This document shows positions 27,471 through 35,986 of a stretch of 64,000 nt of DNA, one piece after another. How positions within the stretch are numbered: position 1 is the stretch's first letter; the number at the start of each line of letters is the position of its first letter. The DNA is from Altererythrobacter sp. BO-6. Lineage in GTDB: Bacteria > Pseudomonadota > Alphaproteobacteria > Sphingomonadales > Sphingomonadaceae. The notes under the pieces are model-generated. The model saw nothing but the letters and a program-made list of their open reading frames with translations, ran no database searches and was not told the DNA's origin. The stretch covers positions 2,957,001 through 3,021,000 of the forward strand of contig NZ_CP049259.1 in NCBI RefSeq assembly GCF_011047315.1. The letters are read 5' to 3'. The position numbers and the translations under genes are program-made.

Positions 27471-28709
27471 TCAGTCCGGCAGCTGGTTGTTGAGCCGCAG
27501 CACTTCGCCCGCAAGGTAGAGCGAACCGGCGATCAGCACCGGCAAACCGTCGTCAGGTAGAGTGGCGAGGGCAGCAGGGACATCGGGCGCCGCGATCGCT
27601 CGCGGTCCGAACGCCTCAGCGGGGTACCAGTCATGTGCTGGCACGGGCACGGCGGTGATGCTGGCAAGCGAATCCCCGAGCGGGCCGATCAGCGAGGCGG
27701 GGTCCTTGCCTTCGATCATGCCGATGACGAGATGTACTTTCTTGCCAGCGAAATGGCGGGCAAGGGCTTCACCTGCGCTGGGATTGTGCCCGCCGTCGAG
27801 CCACACTTCGCGGCCTCCGGTCAGCGGGCCATCGGAAAGGCGCTGCAGGCGTGCGGGCCACTTGGCCTTGGCAAGCCCTGCGCGAATTGCATCGGTTGAT
27901 ACGCTGATTGCGCGCTGATGCCGGAGCAAGGCCACGGCCAGGCCCGCATTGACCACCTGATGCGCGCCGGTCAGGCCGAGGGTGTTCTCGGCTAGGGGTT
28001 GGGCGATGTGCAGCGGCGCGCCAATTCGCTCAGCCACCACGGTGATGGCCTGCATCTCGAGTTCCGGCTGCGCGATCGTCACCAGTGGCACGCCCTTTTT
28101 GGCGATCCCCGCCTTCTCGAACGCAATCCGCGCCATTGGTTCGGTCGGCACGCCGTCTTCGGGCGCAAGCAGGAAGCGTTCGTGGTCCAGCCCCAGCGCC
28201 GCGATGCCGCAGGCGGCGAGCACAACGGGCGTCAGCACATTGGTCGCATCGAACCTGCCGCCCATGCCCACTTCGACCACGCAGGCGTCGGCGGGAGTAC
28301 GGCTGAAGGCCAGGAAAGCCGCAGCAATGGTCACTTCGAAAAAGCTCGGATTCAGGTCCTCGCCCGCGTCGAGCACTTCTGCCAGTACTTCCGCCAGCGC
28401 TTCGTCAGAGATCAGTTCGCCCGCCAGCCGGATCCGCTCGTTATAGCGTACCAGATGCGGGCTGGTAGTGACGTGAACCTTGTAGCCCTCGGCCTCCAGC
28501 ATCGCCCGCAGGAAGGCGCAGGTCGATCCCTTGCCGTTGGTGCCCGCGACATGGAACACCGGCGGCAGGCGCAGATGCGGATCGCCAAGGCGGGCGAGCA
28601 GGGCGGTGATCGTCTCCAGACCCAGGCGCCCTTGCGGCACGCTGAGTTGGCCCAGCCGGTCAAGCTGCGCCTGGACGCGCGGGTCGTCCGAGCGCCCGAA
28701 GTCGCGCAT
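27471..28709 (-). CDS. folC: Bifunctional folylpolyglutamate / dihydrofolate synthase
   Basis: A 412-residue Mur-ligase-family enzyme adding glutamate to dihydropteroate and folates. The P-loop is HVAGTNGKGSTCAFLRAML (near residues 52-70), followed by TSPHLVRYNERIRL and VEVGMGGRFDATNVL. Length is normal. It is the last gene of the trp-accD run, 11 bp after accD, an order common in alphaproteobacteria. Confidence 0.95.
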   Translation of the reverse strand: MRDFGRSDDPRVQAQLDRLGQLSVPQGRLGLETITALLARLGDPHLRLPPVFHVAGTNGKGSTCAFLRAMLEAEGYKVHVTTSPHLVRYNERIRLAGELISDEALAEVLAEVLDAGEDLNPSFFEVTIAAAFLAFSRTPADACVVEVGMGGRFDATNVLTPVVLAACGIAALGLDHERFLLAPEDGVPTEPMARIAFEKAGIAKKGVPLVTIAQPELEMQAITVVAERIGAPLHIAQPLAENTLGLTGAHQVVNAGLAVALLRHQRAISVSTDAIRAGLAKAKWPARLQRLSDGPLTGGREVWLDGGHNPSAGEALARHFAGKKVHLVIGMIEGKDPASLIGPLGDSLASITAVPVPAHDWYPAEAFGPRAIAAPDVPAALATLPDDGLPVLIAGSLYLAGEVLRLNNQLPD

Positions 28710-28719
28710 GATGCCTGCC

Positions 28720-29568
28720 TTAAGCCGCCTTGCGCGGCTGGAGGTAGCCGAGCAGCGTCGCCAGCGTTTCCTTCAGGTTCGCCCGGTGCACCACCATGTC
28801 GACCATGCCGTGTTCGTGCAGATATTCGGCGCGCTGGAACCCCTCGGGCAATTTCTCGCGGATTGTGTCCTGGATCACCCGCTGGCCGGCAAAGCCGATC
28901 AAGGCGCCCGGCTCGGCGATATGGACGTCGCCCAGCATGGCATAGCTGGCGGTCACGCCGCCGGTGGTGGGATCGGTCAGGACCACGATATAGGGCAGCC
29001 CGGCCTCTTTCAGGCGCCGGGTCATCACCGTCGCCTTGGGCATTTGCATCAGGCTGAGGATGCCTTCCTGCATGCGTGCGCCGCCTGCCGCCGTCACGAC
29101 GATATAGGCGCATTTGCGGTCGAGCGCCTTCTGCGCCCCGTCCACGAACGCCGCACCCACCGCCATGCCCATGGAGCCGCCCATGAAGCCGAAATCCTGC
29201 ACGCCAACCACCGCCGGGCGCCCGTCGATCGCGCCCGATCCGACGCTGAATGCATCGGCATGCGGGCTTTTGGCGCGGGCCTGCTTCAGCCGGTCGGTGT
29301 ATTTCTTGCTATCCTTGAAGCCGAGCGGGTCTTCGGCGACTTCGGGCTGGGGCAGCATTTCGAAACCGGCGTCGAGCAACAGCGCCAACCGTTGGTCGGC
29401 ACTGATCCTGCCATGGTGTTCGCAGCGTGGGCAGACCCACAGATTGTCCTGATATTCCTGCTCGAACAGCATTTCCGCGCAGGACGGGCATTTGACCCAC
29501 AGATCCTTATCGGTGGTGCGCTTGGGGCCACGGCTGAAGGAATTGCGGACGCGTGTGAACCAGTTCAT
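28720..29568 (-). CDS. accD: Acetyl-CoA carboxylase carboxyltransferase subunit beta
   Basis: A 282-residue subunit that with AccA transfers CO2 from biotin to acetyl-CoA in the first step of fatty-acid synthesis. The N-terminal zinc ribbon is CPSC and CPRC (residues ~27-49), followed by the crotonase-fold segments [19 protein letters not shown] and [18 protein letters not shown] chose ATG 29568 ([11 protein letters not shown]); the longer version adds 13 non-conserved residues. It lies 10 bp after trpA and 11 bp before folC. Confidence 0.96.
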   Translation of the reverse strand: MNWFTRVRNSFSRGPKRTTDKDLWVKCPSCAEMLFEQEYQDNLWVCPRCEHHGRISADQRLALLLDAGFEMLPQPEVAEDPLGFKDSKKYTDRLKQARAKSPHADAFSVGSGAIDGRPAVVGVQDFGFMGGSMGMAVGAAFVDGAQKALDRKCAYIVVTAAGGARMQEGILSLMQMPKATVMTRRLKEAGLPYIVVLTDPTTGGVTASYAMLGDVHIAEPGALIGFAGQRVIQDTIREKLPEGFQRAEYLHEHGMVDMVVHRANLKETLATLLGYLQPRKAA

Positions 29569-29578
29569 CTGTATCTTC

Positions 29579-30358
29579 CTAGCGCGCGGTACGAACCGCT
29601 TGGGCAAGAGCCGAAGTCAGCTCCTTTAGCTTGGCAGGGGCGTCTTTGCCAAATTCGCCGACCAGTTCGACCAGTGCCGATCCGACCACAACGCCGTCAG
29701 CAACCCTGGCGATGTCGCGCGCCTGTTCGGGCGTGCGCACGCCAAAGCCGACAGCGACCGGCAGTTCGGTCGATTGCTTGATGCGGCTGACATTGGCTTC
29801 GATCGATTCGATCGCGGCCTGTTGCTTGCCGGTGATCCCAGCAACGGAGACGTAATAGAGAAACCCGCCCGAGCCTTCGAGCACGGCGGGCAGCCGCGCG
29901 GCATCGGTGGTGGGGGTCGAAAGGCGGATCGGAGCGATCCCCTGGGCGCGCAATGTGGGGCCCAGCTCCTGGTCTTCCTCTGGCGGGATATCGACGCAGA
30001 TCACGCCATCCACGCCGCAACCTTTGCATTCGGCAGCGAACCATTCGGCCCCGCGATGCACCATCGGATTGGCATAGCCCATCAGCACCAGCGGCACATC
30101 CGGGTGACGGTCGCGGAATTCATTGGCGATCAGCAGCACGTCGGCGGTCTTCGTGCCCGCGCCGAGGCTGCGCAGGTTCGCGGCCTGGATTGCAGGACCA
30201 TCGGCCATCGGATCGGTAAAGGGCATGCCCAGCTCAATCACGTCCGCGCCGCCTTCAACCAGCGCGTCGAGATTGGCTGCAGTGTCGCCGTCGCCCGCTG
30301 TGATGAAGCAGACGAGCGCCGGGTGGGGCTTAGAGAAGGCTGAGGAGAGGCGGGTCAA
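29579..30358 (-). CDS. trpA: Tryptophan synthase alpha subunit
   Basis: A 259-residue TIM-barrel lyase releasing indole from indole-3-glycerol phosphate. [19 protein letters not shown] holds the catalytic Glu, and [14 protein letters not shown] the catalytic Asp; [10 protein letters not shown] is the phosphate-binding end. The start codon is TTG and overlaps the stop of the upstream small membrane ORF (TTGA). Thus trpA translation is probably coupled to that ORF rather than directly to trpB. Confidence 0.95.
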   Translation of the reverse strand: MTRLSSAFSKPHPALVCFITAGDGDTAANLDALVEGGADVIELGMPFTDPMADGPAIQAANLRSLGAGTKTADVLLIANEFRDRHPDVPLVLMGYANPMVHRGAEWFAAECKGCGVDGVICVDIPPEEDQELGPTLRAQGIAPIRLSTPTTDAARLPAVLEGSGGFLYYVSVAGITGKQQAAIESIEANVSRIKQSTELPVAVGFGVRTPEQARDIARVADGVVVGSALVELVGEFGKDAPAKLKELTSALAQAVRTAR

Positions 30359-30564
30359 CTGATTTCTTCCGCGTTTTTGCCGGCCGCGCGCTCACTGAGC
30401 CACCGGTTGAAGTAGAAAACCGCAAGACCTGCGACAAAGAACTTCGCATCACTTGGGGTCAGCTTAAAACCGTCTCCGAAGAAGTAGCTTGCGATTGGTA
30501 CCAATGTAAGCGTGCAAAGTGTTGAGAAGGCAATGCCTGCGAGCAAGGTCTTTACGGCTTGCAT
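30355..30564 (-). CDS. Small uncharacterised two-helix membrane protein within the trp operon
   Basis: A 69-residue ORF ([20 protein letters not shown] start) with two hydrophobic segments, ~residues 5-29 and 40-57, and a charged tail ([16 protein letters not shown]). Its ATG overlaps the trpB stop by one base and its stop overlaps the trpA start, so it is placed to be translated as part of trpF-trpB-trpA. I recognise no family. The tight overlaps on both sides argue that it is a real gene rather than a spacer. Confidence 0.72.
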   Translation of the reverse strand: MQAVKTLLAGIAFSTLCTLTLVPIASYFFGDGFKLTPSDAKFFVAGLAVFYFNRWLSERAAGKNAEEIS

Positions 30565-31778
30565 CACATCTCCACTCCCAGCTTCTCCGCCACGGTGAAG
30601 ATGTCCTTGTCGCCGCGGCCGCACAGGTTCGCGAGGATGATCGCATCGTCGGGCATCTGCTTCGCTACTTTGGCCACCGCCGCGATGGCGTGGCTGGGTT
30701 CGAGTGCAGGTATGATCCCCTCGGTGCGGCAGAGCAGCTGGAAGGCGTCGAGCGCTTCGTCATCGGTTACGGCGGTGTATTCGACCCGGCCCGATTCCTT
30801 GAGCCAGGCGTGTTCCGGCCCGATGCCGGGATAGTCGAGACCGGCGCTGATCGAGTGGCCTTCGGTGATCTGGCCGTCATCGTCCTGCAGCAGATAGGTC
30901 TTGTTGCCATGCAGGATGCCGGGCGAACCGCCGAGCAGGCTGGCCGCGTGCTGGTCACCATCGAGGCCATAGCCTGCCGCTTCCACGCCCAGCATCTTCA
31001 CATCGGTATCGTCGAGGAAGGGATGGAACAGCCCCAGCGCATTCGATCCGCCTCCGATTGCTGCCACCAGCAAATCGGGCAGGCGCCCCGTCCGGCTGAG
31101 CATCTGCGCGCGCGCTTCCTTGCCGATCACGCTCTGGAAGTTGCGCACCATCTCGGGGTACGGATGCGGGCCTGCGGCCGTGCCGATGATGTAGAAGGTG
31201 TCATGCACATTCGCGACCCAGTCACGCAGGGCCTCGTTCATTGCATCTTTCAGCGTCGCCGCCCCGGCGGTGACCGGAACGACCTCCGCGCCAAGCAGCT
31301 TCATGCGGAACACATTGGGCGACTGTCGCCTGACATCTTCCGCGCCCATGTAGACCACGCAGGGGAGGCCAAAGCGCGCGCAGACCGTGGCTGTGGCAAC
31401 GCCGTGCTGGCCTGCGCCGGTTTCCGCGATAATACGCGTCTTGCCCATGCGGATCGCCAGCAGGATCTGCCCGATGCAATTGTTGATCTTGTGCGCGCCG
31501 GTGTGGTTGAGCTCGTCACGCTTGAACCAGACCTGCGCGCCGCCCAGCGCTTCCGTCAACCGCTCGGCAAAATAGAGCGGGGAAGGGCGCCCCACATAAT
31601 GTTCGAGCAGATCGTCGAATTCGGCCTGGAAGCTCGCGTCGGCCTGTGCCGCGCGATACTCGCGCTCAAGGTCAAGGATCAGCGGCATCAGCGTTTCGGC
31701 GACATAACGTCCGCCGAACTGGCCAAAGTGCCCGCGTTCGTCAGGCTGGTTGCGAAAGGTGTTTTTTATCTCGGTCAT
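30564..31778 (-). CDS. trpB: Tryptophan synthase beta subunit
   Basis: A 404-residue PLP enzyme condensing indole with serine. The PLP lysine is in [11 protein letters not shown] (near residue 93), and the phosphate-binding glycines are in [13 protein letters not shown]. The N-terminal [14 protein letters not shown] is characteristic of TrpB1. It overlaps trpF upstream by 4 bp and the small membrane ORF downstream by 1 bp. Confidence 0.97.
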   Translation of the reverse strand: MTEIKNTFRNQPDERGHFGQFGGRYVAETLMPLILDLEREYRAAQADASFQAEFDDLLEHYVGRPSPLYFAERLTEALGGAQVWFKRDELNHTGAHKINNCIGQILLAIRMGKTRIIAETGAGQHGVATATVCARFGLPCVVYMGAEDVRRQSPNVFRMKLLGAEVVPVTAGAATLKDAMNEALRDWVANVHDTFYIIGTAAGPHPYPEMVRNFQSVIGKEARAQMLSRTGRLPDLLVAAIGGGSNALGLFHPFLDDTDVKMLGVEAAGYGLDGDQHAASLLGGSPGILHGNKTYLLQDDDGQITEGHSISAGLDYPGIGPEHAWLKESGRVEYTAVTDDEALDAFQLLCRTEGIIPALEPSHAIAAVAKVAKQMPDDAIILANLCGRGDKDIFTVAEKLGVEM

Positions 31779-32407
31779 ACTGATCGGGCCGCTTCGCAGA
31801 ACGCAGCGATCAAGTCCACATCCTTAACACCGGGCGCGGTCTCGACGCCCGATGCGGTGTCGACCAGCGGCGCGCCGGTCTGGCGGATCGCCTCGGCCAC
31901 GTTGTCGGGCGTCAGGCCACCGGCCAGCGCCCAGTCGACCCGGTGGACATGGCCCTGCAGCAGCTCCCACATGAAGGTTTCGCCGGTGCCGCCGGGCATG
32001 GCCTTGGCCGGCGCATCGAACAGCAGGCGGTCAACCTTGCCGATGAATTTCGCGCTGCGTTCAAGCGTTCCGGCGTCTTTCATGCCCAGCGCCTTCCACA
32101 CTTCGACCCCGGCCTTTTCGCGCACCAGGCCCACCCACTCGGGCGTTTCCCCACCGTGAAACTGGACCACGTCGGGCTTCACCCCGGCGATGGCGCGGGC
32201 GGTGTATTCCGGGTCGGCATTGGCGAGCAGCAGCACGGTGATGATGCGTCCCCGCGCCAGCTCGCGCAGTTCGGCGGCACGCTCGATCGGGACGTAGCGC
32301 GGGCTCGGCTCATACAGGTTCAGCCCGATATGCGTGGCCCCGGCCGCAATCGCGGCTTCCACGGTCTCGGTGGTCGATAGCCCGCAAATCTTGATCTGGG
32401 TTGGCAC
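31775..32407 (-). CDS. trpF: Phosphoribosylanthranilate isomerase
   Basis: A 210-residue TIM-barrel enzyme of tryptophan synthesis. The catalytic Cys is in IKICGLST (residue 8) and the Asp in the C-terminal [28 protein letters not shown] is also diagnostic. The start is GTG. It overlaps trpB by 4 bp, and the VOC gene lies 16 bp upstream. Confidence 0.95.
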   Translation of the reverse strand: MPTQIKICGLSTTETVEAAIAAGATHIGLNLYEPSPRYVPIERAAELRELARGRIITVLLLANADPEYTARAIAGVKPDVVQFHGGETPEWVGLVREKAGVEVWKALGMKDAGTLERSAKFIGKVDRLLFDAPAKAMPGGTGETFMWELLQGHVHRVDWALAGGLTPDNVAEAIRQTGAPLVDTASGVETAPGVKDVDLIAAFCEAARSV

Positions 32408-32423
32408 GGCGGCGTCCTTAACG

Positions 32424-32789
32424 TCAGCTGGGGTTCTGGACCAGCCTTAACAAGGTACCGTCGGGATCGACCATATAGGCAATGGTCATCCCGCTCGCTT
32501 CCAGTTTGGGTGGATTGATGCGCGGCCAACCGGTGCTCGTCTCGGGGATGCCTGCTTCTTTGCAGACTTTATAGAAGCCCACGAGGTCGTCCAGCCTCAA
32601 GCAGCATCCAAAGGAACTGCTGCCCGGTTCGAGGTCAGGATAGGGGAAGAATTCCAGCGTGGTCCCGCCGCGTTCCAGGGTCATCCAGCCCTGACTGCGC
32701 CACCTGGTCTGGAAACCTAAGGCGCGGTAATATGCCTCGGTAATATCAAAGCTGCGCGAAGGCAGGTTGGGCGTGGCGTGGTCGGCCAT
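32424..32789 (-). CDS. VOC-superfamily (glyoxalase / bleomycin-resistance-like) protein
   Basis: A 121-residue protein with a two-repeat beta-alpha-beta-beta-beta pattern: RSFDITEAYYRALGFQTRW, GGTTLEFFPYPDLEPGS, then a second half ending MTIAYMVDPDGTLLRLVQN. It resembles bleomycin-resistance proteins and other VOC proteins. Metal ligands are not certain. It sits between pyrF (1-bp gap) and trpF and is probably co-transcribed by position alone. Confidence 0.82.
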   Translation of the reverse strand: MADHATPNLPSRSFDITEAYYRALGFQTRWRSQGWMTLERGGTTLEFFPYPDLEPGSSSFGCCLRLDDLVGFYKVCKEAGIPETSTGWPRINPPKLEASGMTIAYMVDPDGTLLRLVQNPS

Positions 32790-32790
32790 G

Positions 32791-33465
32791 TCAAAGCGTG
32801 GCTTCGATCGCCCGTGCCGCCGCGAGCGGATCGTCCGCGCGGCTGATCGGGCGGCCGATCACCAGCACGCTGGCACCATCGTCGCGCGCCTGGCGGGGGG
32901 TGACGACTCGTTTCTGGTCGCCAGTCGCCTTGCCGCCGGGGCGCAGACCGGGAACCACGAAAAAGCCATCCTTCCACTGCTTGTGGACGGCCTTCACTTC
33001 CTGGCCGGAGCACACAATCCCGTCCAGCCCGGCGTCATGCGCCAGTTCGGCGAGGCGCATCACCTGGTCATGCGCGCTACCGGCAATGCCGGTGCGCTCC
33101 ATGTCGCGCTCGTCCAGGCTGGTGAGCATGGTCACGGCAACGACCTTGCAGCCATCGGCGGCGGCGGCCTTCGCATCTTCCATCATCGCGCGCCCGCCGC
33201 CGGCATGGATGGTGACGATCGCCGGTTCGAGGACATGGATCGCCTGCATCGCGCCGGCGACCGTGTTTGGAATGTCATGCAACTTCAGGTCGAGAAAGAT
33301 GGGCAGGCCCATATGCGCGATCTCGTGCACCCCTGAGTGGCCGTGCGCGCAAAAGAACTCAAGGCCGAGCTTGACCCCGCCGATATGCGATTTGACCTTC
33401 TGGAGCAGCGCCTTGCCCGCGTCGATTTGCGGGACGTCGAGCGCCAGGTAGATAGGATTGCTCAT
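32791..33465 (-). CDS. pyrF: Orotidine 5'-phosphate decarboxylase
   Basis: A 224-residue TIM-barrel enzyme for the last step of UMP synthesis. The catalytic tetrad Lys-Asp-x-Lys region is in PIFLDLKLHDIPNTV (near residues 54-68), and VVPGLRPGG is the phosphate-binding segment. Length is normal. The start overlaps the lapA-like stop by one base (TGATG). Confidence 0.95.
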   Translation of the reverse strand: MSNPIYLALDVPQIDAGKALLQKVKSHIGGVKLGLEFFCAHGHSGVHEIAHMGLPIFLDLKLHDIPNTVAGAMQAIHVLEPAIVTIHAGGGRAMMEDAKAAAADGCKVVAVTMLTSLDERDMERTGIAGSAHDQVMRLAELAHDAGLDGIVCSGQEVKAVHKQWKDGFFVVPGLRPGGKATGDQKRVVTPRQARDDGASVLVIGRPISRADDPLAAARAIEATL

Positions 33466-33797
33466 CAGTTACCGTCGGGTGACAAGGGATCGGTCGAAGG
33501 GGGCGTTTCCGCAGAACCGGCAGATGGAGGCGGGCTGTGGCGGCTGCTGAGCGCGTTCGACCGCACGGCGTTCTCCAGCGAAGTGATCCTGCGGGTCAGG
33601 TTCCATTTGGCGGCTCGATGATACAGCCACATTGGCAGCAGGCCGAGAAGGAAGGCCACCAACACAAGCATCGGTACCTTGGTTTCGAGTACGAAATTGT
33701 CCCACAGGGTCACCTCGACCGGATCCCAGTTGAAAAAGGAAAACACCAACAACCCGAACAGGATCAGGACCCAGACAATCGTACGTACGATCTGCAT
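33465..33797 (-). CDS. LapA-domain (DUF1049) inner-membrane protein
   Basis: A 110-residue protein with two N-terminal membrane helices (residues ~5-22 and ~42-60) and a charged coiled segment (WNLTRRITSLENAVRSN), then a Ser/Pro-rich tail. This is the LapA/YciS layout; in E. coli the partner LapB controls LpxC and so lipopolysaccharide synthesis. No lapB is visible nearby, and sphingomonads often lack ordinary LPS, so the function here is open. It is coupled to pyrF by a 1-bp overlap. Confidence 0.82.
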   Translation of the reverse strand: MQIVRTIVWVLILFGLLVFSFFNWDPVEVTLWDNFVLETKVPMLVLVAFLLGLLPMWLYHRAAKWNLTRRITSLENAVRSNALSSRHSPPPSAGSAETPPSTDPLSPDGN

Positions 33798-33849
33798 ACT
33801 TACTCCCCGCCTTCTTTGAGGCCGAGCCTAAGCCTTTTCGCGCTCAAGT

Positions 33850-35160
33850 CTAGCCAAACACCCGCGCGAAGATCGTGTCGACGTGCTTGAAATGGTAATC
33901 GAGGTTGAACTTTTCTTCGAGCTCCTCGGGCGAAAGCGTCGCAGCCACTTCCTCATCCGCTTTGAGCAGTTCGAGCAATGAGAGCGCCCCGTCCGATTCC
34001 CACACCTTCATCGCGTTGCGCTGGACCAGGCGATAGGCATTGTCGCGGGTAATGCCCGCTTGCGTCAGTGCCAGCAGCACGCGCTGCGAATGCACCAGCC
34101 CGCCCATCCGGTCGAGATTCTTCGCCATCCGTTCAGGGTAAACCAGCAGCTTGTCGACCACGCCGGTGAGGCGAGCGAGCGCAAAATCGAGCGTGATCGT
34201 GGCGTCAGGCCCGATGAAGCGCTCGACCGAACTGTGCGAGATATCGCGCTCGTGCCACAGCGCCACGTTTTCCAGCGCGGGCAGGGCATAGGCGCGGATC
34301 ATGCGTGCCTGTCCGGTAAGGTTTTCCGTCAAGATCGGGTTGCGCTTGTGCGGCATGGCCGAGCTGCCCTTTTGCCCGGGCGAGAAGTATTCTTCCGCCT
34401 CCAGCACTTCGGTGCGCTGCAGATGCCGGATTTCCACCGCCAGCCGCTCGATCGAGCCGGCGATCACCGCCAGCGTGGCAAAGAACATCGCGTGCCGGTC
34501 ACGCGGGATAACCTGCGTGCTGACCGGCTCGACGCTGAGCCCTAGCTGCTCGGCAACATATTCCTCCACCGCCGGATCGATATTTGCGAAGGTACCGACC
34601 GCGCCCGAGATCGCGCAGGTCGCGATTTCGGCGCGGGCCGCAGCGAGCCGCGCTTTGCAGCGGTCGAATTCGGCATAGGCCTGGGCCAGCTTGAGCCCGA
34701 ACGTGACCGGTTCGGCATGGATCCCGTGGCTACGCCCGATGGTGGGCGTATATTTGTGCTCTTCGGCGCGGCGGCGGATCGCGGCGAGCAGATCGTCGAG
34801 ATCGGCCAGCAGGATGTCGGAGGCGCGTGCTAGCTGCACTGCCAGCGTGGTGTCGAGCACGTCGCTCGAGGTCATGCCCTGGTGCATGAAGCGCGCTTCA
34901 GGGCCAACCTGCTCCGCCACCCAGTCAAGGAAAGCGATGACATCGTGTTTGAGCACGGCTTCTTTTGCATCGATGGCTGGCACATCGATCACCGGATCAG
35001 TTGCCCACCAATCCCACAAGGCCTTGGCCGCGCTGTCCGGCACTACGCCCAGATCAGCGAGTTTTTGCGTCGCGTGCGCCTCGATCTCGAACCAGATGCG
35101 ATAGCGCGCCTCGGGCTCCCAAATCGCTGTCATGGCAGGGCGGGCGTAACGGGGGACCAT
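33850..35160 (-). CDS. purB: Adenylosuccinate lyase
   Basis: A 436-residue fumarase-superfamily enzyme acting twice in purine synthesis. The N-terminus MVPRYARPAMTAIW is typical; the signature loop GSSAMPHKRNPILTENL (near 262-278) contains the catalytic Ser. TPTIGRSHGIHAEP holds the catalytic His. Length is normal. It starts the minus-strand run that continues into lapA-pyrF 52 bp downstream. Confidence 0.97.
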   Translation of the reverse strand: MVPRYARPAMTAIWEPEARYRIWFEIEAHATQKLADLGVVPDSAAKALWDWWATDPVIDVPAIDAKEAVLKHDVIAFLDWVAEQVGPEARFMHQGMTSSDVLDTTLAVQLARASDILLADLDDLLAAIRRRAEEHKYTPTIGRSHGIHAEPVTFGLKLAQAYAEFDRCKARLAAARAEIATCAISGAVGTFANIDPAVEEYVAEQLGLSVEPVSTQVIPRDRHAMFFATLAVIAGSIERLAVEIRHLQRTEVLEAEEYFSPGQKGSSAMPHKRNPILTENLTGQARMIRAYALPALENVALWHERDISHSSVERFIGPDATITLDFALARLTGVVDKLLVYPERMAKNLDRMGGLVHSQRVLLALTQAGITRDNAYRLVQRNAMKVWESDGALSLLELLKADEEVAATLSPEELEEKFNLDYHFKHVDTIFARVFG

Positions 35161-35216
35161 CGGATACTCCGGTTTGGGAATCTGGATATGCCGCGGCGGC
35201 TAGGCGCGATGAAGGT

Positions 35217-35915
35217 TCAGATCAACCCCTTGGACCGCAGGCTGGCATGCCCCTCGCGGCCGATGATCACGTGATCGTGGACCGTCACCCCCAGCAACCG
35301 CCCCGCCTCTGCGATTCGCCTTGTGATCTGGATATCGGCCTGGCTGGGCTCGGGGCTGCCGCTGGGGTGGTTGTGGACAAGGATGAGCGCGCTGGCACCG
35401 ATGTCCATCGCGCGGCGGATCACTTCGCGCGGATGGATCGCGGCTTCGTCGATCGACCCGTCACCCACGTGGTGATCATCGATCAGGCGGTTGCGCGTAT
35501 CGAGATAGAGCACCCGCACGCGCTCTACGGTCAGATGCGCCATGTCGATCGCCAGATAATCGAGCAATGCTTGCCAACTGCCCAGCACCGGTCTTTCCGT
35601 AACCTCGCTGCGCGCCATGCGCCGTGCGGCAAGCGCCACGCTCTTAAGTGCGGCAGCGCTGGTTTCGCCCACTCCGGGTTCCTGTTGCAGCGCCGCAGGA
35701 TCTGCATTGAGCACGCCCGCCAGCGTTCCGAAGCGCTTCAGCAGTGCCTTTGCCACCTGCTTGGTGTCGCCTTGCCGCATCGCCGCAAACAGTAGGTATT
35801 CGAGCACTTCGTAATCGGCGAGCGCTTCGGCGCCGCCGTTCAGCAAGCGCTCGCGCAGTCGCGCTCGGTGCCCGGCACCGGCATGTTTGCCCGAATTCTC
35901 TTCCGCTTGGGGCAA
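35217..35915 (-). CDS. radC: RadC family protein (MPN/JAMM domain)
   Basis: A 232-residue protein with an N-terminal helix-hairpin-helix region (FGTLAGVLNADPAALQQEPGVG) and a C-terminal MPN domain with the JAMM metal motif LILVHNHPSGSPEPSQADIQ. Despite the historical name, a role in DNA repair is doubtful and the enzymatic activity is unproven. No suitable ATG or GTG precedes the domain. I chose TTG 35915, which has a perfect GGAGG five bases upstream; a longer ATG version from 36044 would overlap the divergent ydbH gene. Confidence 0.88.
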   Translation of the reverse strand: MPQAEENSGKHAGAGHRARLRERLLNGGAEALADYEVLEYLLFAAMRQGDTKQVAKALLKRFGTLAGVLNADPAALQQEPGVGETSAAALKSVALAARRMARSEVTERPVLGSWQALLDYLAIDMAHLTVERVRVLYLDTRNRLIDDHHVGDGSIDEAAIHPREVIRRAMDIGASALILVHNHPSGSPEPSQADIQITRRIAEAGRLLGVTVHDHVIIGREGHASLRSKGLI

Positions 35916-35986
35916 GTCTGCCTCCGCTACAACCCGATGATGACAGCATTGCCTTTGCTTTGGGAAAGGCGCAAGAGTGCGCGGTA

